Source: Paenibacillus sp. (GTDB taxonomy: Bacteria > Bacillota > Bacilli > Paenibacillales > NBRC-103111). Taken from it: a DNA stretch of 64,000 nt. The notes beneath the pieces are model-generated. The model was not told the DNA's origin and did no database searches. It worked only from the letters and a program-made list of their open reading frames with translations. Of this stretch, positions 16,683 to 24,818 are shown one piece after another (position 1 is the first letter of the stretch; every line of letters starts with the position of its first letter). The stretch lies in assembly GCA_031180825.1 (NCBI GenBank), contig JAPSLM010000002.1, positions 62,001 to 126,000 on the forward strand, given 5' to 3'. The position numbers and the translations under genes were made by a program.

Positions 16683-18597
16683 GCTTGTCACCCGCAGCAT
16701 GCGGAAAAATATTAAACATTATTACCTTTACTTTTTCGCCCTCATTTTCAGCACGAGCTTATATTTCGTCTTTGCCACGTTACAGCATGACTCATCCATT
16801 GTCCGCACGTCGAGTGCGGATATGAAATTCGCCGCTTCGTTCCAAGTGGCAGGAATTTTGCTGCTTCTGATCGTGGCCGTATTCACGGTTTACGCGAATC
16901 GGATCTTCCTGAAACGCCGCAGCAGGGAAATCGGATTGTATCAATTGATCGGATTGACAAGGAAGGGGGTGGCGCGTTTTCTTATCATCGAAAATGTGCT
17001 GCTGGGTACAGGTGCGCTTCTGCTGGGCATCGGCAGCGGCGCTCTTGCCGCGCGCCTGTTCCTGCTCATTCTTATGAAGCTTCTCGGGTTCGAAGGCTTA
17101 ATCGAACTGACGTTTTCCGCTCAGGCTGCGCTTCAGACGGTTATCGTGTTTGCCGCCCTGATCGCGCTCACTTCGTTCCAGATGCTGCTGACGGTTTACC
17201 GCAGCACCTTACTCCAGCTGTTTCATGCGGACAAGCAAGGCGAGCATCCCCGAAAACCGAATTCTATTGTTGCGGCGTTCCTGGCCTTATTGGGCATAGC
17301 GCTCATTAGTTTCGGCTATCGGCTTTCGGGGCACATGGTGAACGACATGCTGTTCTTCAACATGCTGGCGGTCCTCCTATCGACCATCCTGGGGACGTAC
17401 CTTCTGTTCCGTGTCACGATCGGCTGGGCCTTTTACCAGTTCCGGAGGAGCAAAAACGGACACCTCGGGCTGGCAAACAGTTTGTCGCTCGCACCGCTTA
17501 TGCACCGGATGAAGGCGAATGCCAACTCGCTGACCTTAATTACCGTGCTGTCGGCGATGACGCTGACGATGGTCGCGATGAGCTACTCGCTTTACTTTTC
17601 TGTGGAAAGCGATACCCGGGTCTCGCTGCCGTACGATTTTACCTTCGAAAATAGCGAGAAGGATGCAAGGTCTTTCCGTGAGGAGCTGAAAAAGGAGGGA
17701 ATAACATTCGACTATAAGTCTATTGAAGCCGTGCGGCTGATGGGAACAATCCTTGATCCGGACAATCGCCCGAAAAGCGATGATCGGGGGCTGCTCTTTT
17801 TTCCGGCCGAACAGCTTCTGAAAGCCGGAGCGGACATCAAGGTGCCTGCAAAAGGAGACGCGGTTCTTTTCGACGGTCGGGCAAATCTGGCCGGAACCAC
17901 CAAGGAAGAGGATAAGAATTTTCCAAAGGAAATTGAACCGGGTAAAAACGGCGGTATGCAGACGCTTCGGCTGACAGGGCTCGTCGTTAAGTTTGTCATG
18001 AATTTTAATGCGTATGGCGCTCAACTTGTGACGGATGAATCCACCTTTAAGGAGCTCAGGGAGAACATGCGGACCTCGCCCGATTTTGAAGCGGTGCGTT
18101 TTGATACGTTCCGGATTCCCGACAAAAAGGAGCGTGCCAAAGCATCCGGCCTCTATGCAAAGTATAAAACGGAAGATCGCGTTATGCCGGATTTCCATAC
18201 GCAATACGAAGCTTCGCTTCAGACGTTCGGGCTGCTTATTTTCATTTCGGGATTTCTCGGTCTCGTCTTTCTCATTTCGACCGGCAGCATCTTGTATTTC
18301 AAACAAATGACGGAAGCGGAGCAGGAGAAGCGGAGCTTTACAACCTTGCGGCAGCTCGGCTTTGACGTGAATGATATCATGAGGGGAATTGTACGCAAGC
18401 AGCTATTCGTCTTCGCGATACCGCTTTTGATCGGGCTTTTGCATTCCGTATTTGCCGTCAAAGCGGCATCCGTCCTCGCGCTTTCCAGCATTGCGGTTCC
18501 ATCGGCGATTGCGATGGGCGTGTACGCATTGATTTACTTTGTGTTTGCCGCTTTAACCGTCGGGTACTATAGAAAGATTGTCAAACAAGCCATGTAG
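16669..18597 (+). CDS. ABC transporter permease, BceB/YxdM type
   Basis: 642 residues, 10 predicted membrane helices, with the characteristic large extracellular domain between helices 7 and 8 (about residues 320-520) that recognises peptide antibiotics, and two FtsX-like regions. TTG 16669, overlapping the ATPase stop, is chosen because GGGGGTG precedes it and the product then begins [14 protein letters not shown], like other BceB proteins. The family removes cell-wall-active peptides from their lipid targets and signals flux to a BceS kinase; the likely kinase is at 10524. Confidence 0.9.
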   Translation: MTLFELVTRSMRKNIKHYYLYFFALIFSTSLYFVFATLQHDSSIVRTSSADMKFAASFQVAGILLLLIVAVFTVYANRIFLKRRSREIGLYQLIGLTRKGVARFLIIENVLLGTGALLLGIGSGALAARLFLLILMKLLGFEGLIELTFSAQAALQTVIVFAALIALTSFQMLLTVYRSTLLQLFHADKQGEHPRKPNSIVAAFLALLGIALISFGYRLSGHMVNDMLFFNMLAVLLSTILGTYLLFRVTIGWAFYQFRRSKNGHLGLANSLSLAPLMHRMKANANSLTLITVLSAMTLTMVAMSYSLYFSVESDTRVSLPYDFTFENSEKDARSFREELKKEGITFDYKSIEAVRLMGTILDPDNRPKSDDRGLLFFPAEQLLKAGADIKVPAKGDAVLFDGRANLAGTTKEEDKNFPKEIEPGKNGGMQTLRLTGLVVKFVMNFNAYGAQLVTDESTFKELRENMRTSPDFEAVRFDTFRIPDKKERAKASGLYAKYKTEDRVMPDFHTQYEASLQTFGLLIFISGFLGLVFLISTGSILYFKQMTEAEQEKRSFTTLRQLGFDVNDIMRGIVRKQLFVFAIPLLIGLLHSVFAVKAASVLALSSIAVPSAIAMGVYALIYFVFAALTVGYYRKIVKQAM

Positions 18598-18632
18598 GGC
18601 AAGAACGAAGTCAAGATAAAGGAGAAAAAACC

Positions 18633-18965
18633 ATGAAAAAAGGCGGCGCGATAGCAGTTTTAGTCATTGTGATTTTGGCGGTTCTGGCGGGTATAAAGTA
18701 CAGGGACGTAGTCGACCGTTTCAACCCTTTCATCGATAAAGAATATGTTTATGTCCAAATTACTAAAACGGGAGAGCCTGACGAGGGCCGATATAAGTAT
18801 GTGTTGAACGGTTATAATGCGCAGGGAAAGATGAAGGAGGTCACGTTCACGGCAAGCACTCCGTTACTGCAGGGGACTTATCTGAAGGTATTGGCTAAAG
18901 GCGCTTACGCGCAGGAATGGGAAAAAGTCAAAGAGGAAGAAATACCCAAAGCGATCAAGTGGTAA
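18633..18965 (+). CDS. yxeA: YxeA family (DUF1093) exported protein
   Basis: 110 residues with an N-terminal membrane anchor or signal (about 5-22) and a compact domain ending in KEEEIPKAIKW, typical of YxeA. In Bacillus subtilis yxeA is the last gene of the yxdJKLM-yxeA operon, and it holds the same place here after the ABC pair, with AAAGGAG before the ATG. This makes the module Yxd-like rather than strictly BceRS-BceAB. Molecular role unknown. A terminator follows. Confidence 0.82.
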   Translation: MKKGGAIAVLVIVILAVLAGIKYRDVVDRFNPFIDKEYVYVQITKTGEPDEGRYKYVLNGYNAQGKMKEVTFTASTPLLQGTYLKVLAKGAYAQEWEKVKEEEIPKAIKW

Positions 18966-18974
18966 CACGTACAG

Positions 18975-19015
18975 ACGCGCCCGGGAGAAGCCTGCTCCAT
19001 GAGCGCGTTTTCTTT
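18975..19015 (+). terminator. Terminator of the Bce/Yxd-like operon
   Basis: ACGCGC (18975-18980) pairs with GCGCGT (19003-19008), with an inner GGGAG-CTCC pairing, followed by a T-rich run. Confidence 0.75.
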
Positions 19016-19201
19016 TTTGGAGTTGACGTGTGGGGTTAGAAAGCGGTTATGCGGTATAAATTTTTAAAAAAAGTGTCTTCACAATGATCGGCGATGATGT
19101 TAATCTGGAAGTAAGTGGTTATGCGATCCGAGGTTAAAAGGGATTCGCTGTTGTACGCAACACGGGTCTGCTTTTTCAAATACAACCCCTCTTTTAGCCT
19201 G
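19016..19201. other. Intergenic, no gene recognised
   Basis: Short frames exist, including one reading MIGDDVNLEVS, but none has a ribosome site and a credible length. Nothing else was seen before the operator array. Confidence 0.4.
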
Positions 19202-19223
19202 AAAGTATAAACGTTTATACTTT
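19202..19223 (+). promoter_or_regulatory. Chitosanase operator 1 (perfect 22-bp palindrome)
   Basis: A perfect palindrome with arms AAAGTATAAAC and a CG centre, resembling LacI-family operators. Two related copies lie downstream at 19238 and 19317, all before the chitosanase gene. Confidence 0.6.
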
Positions 19224-19237
19224 AGGGGACTGCCGCT

Positions 19238-19259
19238 AAAGTGAATACGTTTATATATA
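19238..19259 (+). promoter_or_regulatory. Chitosanase operator 2 (degenerate)
   Basis: Matches operator 1 at 16 of 22 positions, keeping the ACGTTTATA core. Its centre is 36 bp from that of operator 1. Confidence 0.45.
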
Positions 19260-19316
19260 AAATGAAGAAGGGAGGAATGGCTTGATTTGTTAATCCGATG
19301 GGTTAACTGTTGTGCA

Positions 19317-19338
19317 AAAGTATAACCGATTATATTTT
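19317..19338 (+). promoter_or_regulatory. Chitosanase operator 3
   Basis: Matches operator 1 at 19 of 22 positions (AAAGTATAACCGATTATA then TTTT). Its centre is 79 bp from that of operator 2, about 110 bp before the chitosanase start, a repressing position. Confidence 0.55.
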
Positions 19339-19440
19339 TATTGACGGAAAGGAGAAGGATAATTAGATTTGAATTCGTCTGCGAGTCGGCAAGCCTCCCG
19401 TTGTTTATTCATGAGATCAACATTTTTAGGAGGGACTACT

Positions 19441-20349
19441 ATGCATATGTCCAATGCGAAACCATCCAATAGCCGGGTCAAAAAACTGTTGGCATTTCTT
19501 TGTTGTTTTACCTTGTTGGTTTCCTTGTTTGGCGGAACCGCTTTGTTCCAGCCATCCAAAGCAACCGCAGCCTCTCCCGACGATAATTTCTCTCCGGAAA
19601 CCCTGCAATTTCTCCGCGATCGTACGGGTCTTGATGGCGAGCAGTGGAACAATATCATGAAGCTCATCAATAAACCGGAGCAGGACGATTTGAACTGGAT
19701 CAAATACTACGGGTATTGTGAAGACATTAAGGATGAGCGCGGCTATACGATCGGTATTTTCGGCGCTACCACAGGCGGCTCCAGAGATACCCATCCCGAT
19801 GGCCCGGAGCTCTTCAAAGCCTATGATTCCGCCAAAGGAGCCGGCAACCCGTCGGTCGAAGGCGCATTGAAGCGCCTTGGCATCAACGGGAAAATGAAAG
19901 GCTCGATTCTGCAAATTAAGGATAGCGAAAAGGTTTTCTGCGGCAAGATCAAAAAGCTTCAAAACGATGCGGCTTGGAGAAAAGCGATGTGGGAAACCTT
20001 CTATAACGTGTATATCCGGTACAGCGTCGAACAAGCGCGCCAGCGCGGCTTTACCAGTGCGGTGACGATCGGATCGTTTGTCGATACCGCGCTGAATCAA
20101 GGCGCTACCGGCGGCCCGGATACGCTTCAAGGCCTGCTGGCCCTTTCTGGCAGCAGCTCGAACGAGAAAACCTTTATGAAGAATTTCCATGCCAAACGTA
20201 CCCTTGTTGTGGATACCAACAAATACAACAAGCCACCTAACGGCAAAAACCGCGTCAAACAATGGGACTCCCTGCTGGACATGGGGAAAATGAATCTCAA
20301 GAACGTCGATTCCGAGATCGTTCAAGTCACGAGCTGGGAAATGAAGTGA
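19441..20349 (+). CDS. Secreted GH46-like chitosanase
   Basis: 302 residues with a signal peptide (RVKKLL, hydrophobic core, cleavage near KATAA). The mature part has YGYCEDIKDERGYTIG followed by GGSRD, matching the GH46 active-site region in which the Glu of the ED pair is the acid and the Asp some 18 residues on activates water; later NQGATGGPDTL matches the family loop. It should hydrolyse chitosan outside the cell. ATG 19441 follows AGGAGGG at 6 bp; a TTG 72 bp upstream also has a weak site. The other GH families with this fold (GH80) cannot be excluded. Confidence 0.75.
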   Translation: MHMSNAKPSNSRVKKLLAFLCCFTLLVSLFGGTALFQPSKATAASPDDNFSPETLQFLRDRTGLDGEQWNNIMKLINKPEQDDLNWIKYYGYCEDIKDERGYTIGIFGATTGGSRDTHPDGPELFKAYDSAKGAGNPSVEGALKRLGINGKMKGSILQIKDSEKVFCGKIKKLQNDAAWRKAMWETFYNVYIRYSVEQARQRGFTSAVTIGSFVDTALNQGATGGPDTLQGLLALSGSSSNEKTFMKNFHAKRTLVVDTNKYNKPPNGKNRVKQWDSLLDMGKMNLKNVDSEIVQVTSWEMK

Positions 20350-20367
20350 TCTTTTTTATTTGGAAAG

Positions 20368-20395
20368 GACGGTCGCCTTATGCGGCCGTCTTTTT
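20368..20395 (+). terminator. Terminator after chitosanase
   Basis: GACGGTCGC (20368-20376) pairs with GCGGCCGTC (20382-20390), allowing one mismatch, and TTTTT follows. Confidence 0.8.
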
Positions 20396-20488
20396 AGCGA
20401 CGACGCGGAAAGGGATCTGGTCCGCCTTCCGGATGCTCGGAGACGAACGGAACGGGTGCCCGGAAGTGGAGAACGATCGGGGACCGCC

Positions 20489-20528
20489 ATTGGACAAAAA
20501 AGGAACAAAAGTGTTAATCTTACACTAG
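20489..20528 (+). repeat. Dispersed 40-bp repeat, copy 2
   Basis: Second copy of the repeat at 302-341, in the same orientation. It lies between the chitosanase terminator and the SRPBCC gene on the other strand. Confidence 0.6.
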
Positions 20529-20574
20529 AAACAAAGAGTAAGTAACTTATAGCCCCATATGGTATATGTATTTC

Positions 20575-21009
20575 TTAGAATGAAAGCTTGCGTTTTTGAT
20601 ACGGGAGCCCCTCGCCCTTTTCACAGTAGGGTTTGAGACTATAAAGGAATATCGCCCAGTTGTAGTTGCAAGAACGATAAAATGGAGTCACTTCTTTCCA
20701 GTTCATATGACGTAAAGTAATAAAAGACTTCCCGTTCTTCTCTTCCATGTCAAAGGTTATAACCGTACCAATCCATTCCGGATCTGAATCTATACACCGC
20801 CAAACGATTTTTTTATTGGCGATCAATTCCTCTATCCTCATCTTGTTTATGTCATTGCTGCCGAATCGGAATTCATGAATTAAGCCAATCTGATTGTTGA
20901 CAATGAGTTCGTTAGTCCATACTTCCGACAGACCCTCAGCGGTGGTTAAAACTTCGTACACCTTCGACGCCGGGGCGTATACGGTTTGCAAGTGCTCGAT
21001 ATTTGCCAT
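20575..21009 (-). CDS. SRPBCC / AHSA1-type START-like protein
   Basis: 144 residues with the helix-grip pattern of the Aha1/START-like fold: VYAPASKVYEVLTTAEGLSEVW near the start, WRCIDSDPEWIGTVITFDM in the middle, and a C-terminal helix with YNWAIFLYSLKPYCEKG. Such proteins bind hydrophobic ligands; the role here is unknown. AAAGGAG precedes the ATG. It stands alone, transcribed away from the NRPS gene that starts 150 bp to the right. Confidence 0.8.
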   Translation of the reverse strand: MANIEHLQTVYAPASKVYEVLTTAEGLSEVWTNELIVNNQIGLIHEFRFGSNDINKMRIEELIANKKIVWRCIDSDPEWIGTVITFDMEEKNGKSFITLRHMNWKEVTPFYRSCNYNWAIFLYSLKPYCEKGEGLPYQKRKLSF

Positions 21010-21159
21010 ACCTTACTCCTTTCCGTACCTTAGATAAGGATGTTAACGATTTGATTTTAGTCGGCATGGTTTATGTTTGAGGCTCATGATAACATACGCC
21101 GAATGTAATGGTTTCTCTTGGATTGCTATGTCGTTACAGATGAAAGGGAGGTAGTAACT

Positions 21160-24100
21160 TTGCAGGAGAAGACGCAATTGCCGCTACGGACCGGCAGTAA
21201 GGCCGAACACCCGCGTGAGAAAACGATCTTTCAGCTGTTCGAGGAGCAGGCGGAGCGCACGCCGGACCAAACGGCTCTCGTATTCGAGGACCGGCGGCTG
21301 ACGTATGCCGAGCTGAACGAGCGGGCCAACCGGTTGGCCCGGACCTTGCGGGCGGAAGGCGTGCAGCCGGATCATCCGGTCTGCATCATGGCTGAACGTT
21401 CCTTGGAGCTGATCGTGGGCCTCCTCGGCATTTTGAAGGCCGGCGGCGCGTACGTGCCGATCGATCCCGGTTACCCGAAGGAACGCATCCGCTATATGCT
21501 GGACGATTCGGGCGCGAAAATTTTGCTCATCCGGGGCCGGGTGCCGGAGCATCCGGAATTTAGCGGGAAAACGGTAAAGCTGGAGGACCCGCAAGCTTAC
21601 GGCGGGGACGGCTCGAATGTGGAGCCCGCAGCGGGGCCGAATCATTTGGCGTATGTCATCTATACCTCGGGCTCGACCGGCAAGCCGAAAGGCGTTATGG
21701 TCGAGCATCGCAGCGTCGTTCGGCTGGTGAAAAATTGCAACTACGTCGCACTGGATGAAACGACGCGGATTTTGCAAACGGGCGCCGTCGTTTTTGACGC
21801 CTCCACGTTTGAAATTTGGGGAGCGCTGCTGAACGGCGGCCGGCTGTATCTCGTCAACAACGAGGTCATCCTGAACGCGGCAAAATTGAAGGAGGCGATC
21901 CGGCGTTACGAAATTACGACGCTGTGGCTTACCTCGCCGCTCTTTAACCAATTGTCCCGGCAGGACAGCACGCTGTTCGGCGGCCTGCAAACGCTGCTTG
22001 TCGGAGGCGACGTTCTATCGGTGCCGCACATCAATCTTGTGCTGCGCGACAATCCCGGGCTCGCTGTTGTGAACGCTTACGGCCCGACAGAAAACACGAC
22101 GTTCTCCACGACGCATCCGATCGCCGGCATACAGACGGGACCGGTGCCGATCGGCCGTCCGATCAAGTATTCGACCGCCTACGTGACAGACCGTTCGATG
22201 AAGCTGCTGCCTATTGGGGCATGGGGCGAGCTGCTTGTCGGCGGCGAGGGCGTTGCGCGCGGGTATTTGAACCAGCCGGAGCTCACGGCGGAGAAGTTCG
22301 TCGCAAGCCCTTTTCGGCCGGGAGAGCGCTGCTACCGTACGGGGGATTGGGCCCGGTGGCGCGCCGACGGCACGCTGGAGTACAAAGGCCGGATGGACGG
22401 GCAGGTGAAAATTCGCGGATACCGGATCGAGCCGGGCGAGATCGAGTCGCAGCTCGCGAAAGTGGAAGGGGTCCGGGAGGCCGTCGTTGTCGTCCGGGAG
22501 GACGATAGCGGGCAGAAGCAGTTGTGCGCCTATTTTGTGGCGGACCGTGCGTTCAGCACAAGCGAGGCGCGAAACGCTTTGGCGCAGGAGCTTCCGGACT
22601 ATATGATCCCGTCCTACTTCGTGCAGATGGAGCGGATCCCGCTCACCATTAACGGAAAGGTGGACCGCAGGGAGCTGCCGGCCCCGGAAGACAGCCTTCA
22701 AACCGGGGCGGAATATGCGGCTCCCGCGACGGAGCTGGAAGCCAAGCTGGCGACCATTTGGCAGGGGGTACTGGGCGTTCCGAACCTTGGCGTCTTGGAC
22801 GGCTTTTTCGATCTCGGCGGACATTCGCTGAAAGCGTTGGCGTTGATGTCGGAAATGGAGAAAGCGGGTTATTACGTTACCGTAACCGATATTTTTCACT
22901 ATAATTCGATCCGGGCGCTGGCCGCTTACCTTCAATCGGCCCAGGAGCAGGAAAGCCCGATCGAAACGAAAGAAGACATGGTTTCCTGGCTGCACCGGGA
23001 AACGGGGGGCGTATACGAGCTGGTCTCGTACCCCGTGCGGGATTTTCTTCGCGAAACGAAAGAGATTTGCGTTTTATACAGCGATAATGCGGATAAGGAA
23101 CGCATCGAAAGGCTCGTACGGATGATGAACGGGAAAGTGGCCAGAACGCTGCTGCCCCACTATATCGTGCCTCTGCATCAAAGAATCGTGATGGAGCCGA
23201 ATGAAACGATTGAAGAAGAAGTCTTTTGCCGTCTTCTTGGTCTAAGCCGGATGGACGCGGAAGAGGCGGCGGCTATTCGCGGGCGGCTTCAAGGAGACTA
23301 CGACCGAACGGACCGGTGGATCCAAACGGGGCAGGCGACGCACGAATACCCGCTCGGGGCGATACAGCAGATGCAAATTAAGTTCCAAACGCCTCCCAGT
23401 CTGGTTTTCTTCAAGCTGGACGAGTATGTGGATTACGAGCTTCTGGACCGGGCTTACGCTATGCTCGTACAAAGCCAGGGCCAATTGCGAAGCGTTCCCG
23501 TGCAGGGCGAGCCGTGCGTTTGCTGGAAGGAATACGCGCTTCCTTCCGGACACCTGCCGAAGCTTAGCCTCATCGACGTTTCGGGCTGTGATCCGAACGG
23601 TCCGTTTATGGACATGATACAGGATTTCATGGAAAACACCAGGTACGGCGGGGAGCGTATTTTATATCAAATGGCGGTGCTGAAACGAAATCTGCGCGAG
23701 CATTATGTAATCGGGCTCCTGCATCATGTTCTTTGCGACCGGGTGACAACGGAGGTTCTCGAGCGGCAGCTGGTCTCGTGCTACAGAAGTCTGCTGCAAA
23801 ACCAAGCGCCGCCTTCGGAGGAAGTGAAGCCGTTCGCCGCGTATGTCCGTCAAATTCAGCGCGGTCCCCAAGGCATCACGGAGCAAGAACTGATCTCGGC
23901 CTTTGAGCTGGAGGCGTTTCAACGGAGCAAGCGGGACATCCTGCGCCGGCTGGCGCATCGAACGAGCGACGAAGCTTTGTTGTTTAACGTGAACGTTCCG
24001 TCGAAGGGGCATTCCTTGGGAGCTGCGCTTTCCGTCTATACGAAAGGGCTGCAAACCTATTTGGCGACGAATCGTTTGCCTTTGCTGTTTTTATATGACG

Positions 24101-24591
24101 GACGGAGATACGAAGAAGCTTCGTATTACAATACGATCGGGGAGTTTATCGATTTTGTGCCTCTCCTGATCGACCCAACGCTGAATCAGGACGAGATGAT
24201 TCATTCCGTAAGAACCCGGTTGGATCTTTTGAAGGACCATAACCTCAATTTTATGCACCTACTTACCGATCCGGCTTGCCGCGACAGCTGGGACCGAACC
24301 AAGGAGCTCGTACAGTTCGGGGAGCAATATGAACATCTCGATCTGTTCATGTTTAATTATTTGGGCAACAGCACCAAAGGACTCTCGCAGGAAAGCCTGT
24401 ACGACGATACCGTGGTGAAGCAGCCGAATCCGCTGCCGATTTATTCGCTGTTTAATTGTATCGCCGCGTCTCACGCCGACGGCTTCATGTTCTCCATCCG
24501 CTGCAGCTACAAGATCGACGTCGAGGAAGTCCGAGCGGCGTTTCTTGAGGCGGCATGTGCGGAATCCAAGCGGGAGGGAAGGCCGATATAG
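21160..24591 (+). CDS. Stand-alone NRPS module: adenylation, carrier, epimerisation-like
   Basis: 1143 residues. The adenylation domain (about 15-510) has [11 protein letters not shown] (near 167) and NAYGPTE (near 304). Reading the ten specificity positions by eye against GrsA gives D-A-F-W-L-G-A-T-F-K, closest to a valine code. A carrier domain follows with DLGGHSLKAL (Ser near 555). The last 520 residues are a divergent condensation-superfamily domain with an intact HHVLCD (near 855) and FNYLG (near 1064), the latter typical of epimerisation domains. There is no thioesterase and no further module. TTG 21160 is chosen for AAAGGGAGGT 7 bp upstream. A terminator at 24612 and no Fur box separate it from the siderophore operon. 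Confidence 0.85.
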   Translation: MQEKTQLPLRTGSKAEHPREKTIFQLFEEQAERTPDQTALVFEDRRLTYAELNERANRLARTLRAEGVQPDHPVCIMAERSLELIVGLLGILKAGGAYVPIDPGYPKERIRYMLDDSGAKILLIRGRVPEHPEFSGKTVKLEDPQAYGGDGSNVEPAAGPNHLAYVIYTSGSTGKPKGVMVEHRSVVRLVKNCNYVALDETTRILQTGAVVFDASTFEIWGALLNGGRLYLVNNEVILNAAKLKEAIRRYEITTLWLTSPLFNQLSRQDSTLFGGLQTLLVGGDVLSVPHINLVLRDNPGLAVVNAYGPTENTTFSTTHPIAGIQTGPVPIGRPIKYSTAYVTDRSMKLLPIGAWGELLVGGEGVARGYLNQPELTAEKFVASPFRPGERCYRTGDWARWRADGTLEYKGRMDGQVKIRGYRIEPGEIESQLAKVEGVREAVVVVREDDSGQKQLCAYFVADRAFSTSEARNALAQELPDYMIPSYFVQMERIPLTINGKVDRRELPAPEDSLQTGAEYAAPATELEAKLATIWQGVLGVPNLGVLDGFFDLGGHSLKALALMSEMEKAGYYVTVTDIFHYNSIRALAAYLQSAQEQESPIETKEDMVSWLHRETGGVYELVSYPVRDFLRETKEICVLYSDNADKERIERLVRMMNGKVARTLLPHYIVPLHQRIVMEPNETIEEEVFCRLLGLSRMDAEEAAAIRGRLQGDYDRTDRWIQTGQATHEYPLGAIQQMQIKFQTPPSLVFFKLDEYVDYELLDRAYAMLVQSQGQLRSVPVQGEPCVCWKEYALPSGHLPKLSLIDVSGCDPNGPFMDMIQDFMENTRYGGERILYQMAVLKRNLREHYVIGLLHHVLCDRVTTEVLERQLVSCYRSLLQNQAPPSEEVKPFAAYVRQIQRGPQGITEQELISAFELEAFQRSKRDILRRLAHRTSDEALLFNVNVPSKGHSLGAALSVYTKGLQTYLATNRLPLLFLYDGRRYEEASYYNTIGEFIDFVPLLIDPTLNQDEMIHSVRTRLDLLKDHNLNFMHLLTDPACRDSWDRTKELVQFGEQYEHLDLFMFNYLGNSTKGLSQESLYDDTVVKQPNPLPIYSLFNCIAASHADGFMFSIRCSYKIDVEEVRAAFLEAACAESKREGRPI

Positions 24592-24611
24592 CGGAAATTC
24601 AGTGGATCCCC

Positions 24612-24669
24612 TGACCGGAGAAAGGCAACCGTTCGAAGCGGCGTTGCTTGTTCTCCGGTCAATTTTTTT
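24612..24669 (+). terminator. Terminator after the stand-alone NRPS gene
   Basis: TGACCGGAGAA (24612-24622) pairs perfectly with 24651-24661, with inner pairing of GGCAAC with GTTGCT, followed by eight T's. Confidence 0.88.
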
Positions 24670-24762
24670 TCTGGAGGAAAAACCGCTCCTTTTGAGAAGT
24701 CACGGGGCATATATTTTTCTTGAACGGGATTGACTGGAAATAAAGGGATATGGTACCTTACT

Positions 24763-24781
24763 GATAATGATTATCATTATC
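24763..24781 (+). promoter_or_regulatory. Fur box upstream of the AraC-type regulator
   Basis: GATAATGATTATCATTATC is a consensus 19-bp Fur box containing the 7-1-7 core TGATAAT-G-ATTATCA. It lies 38 bp before the regulator ATG. Confidence 0.9.
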
Positions 24782-24818
24782 GAAATGTCAACGTGTCGAT
24801 ACCGGAAGGAGGACTGTC

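Noticed and set aside
19075..19132. Short frame reading MIGDDVNLEVSGYAIRG, reminiscent of CsrA
   Set aside because: Only 17 codons, no ribosome site, and the remaining CsrA sequence is absent on both sides.
21010..21159. Fur-like site before the stand-alone NRPS gene (CATGATAACAT)
   Set aside because: Only a partial half-site is present; it does not match the 7-1-7 pattern seen at the two real boxes.
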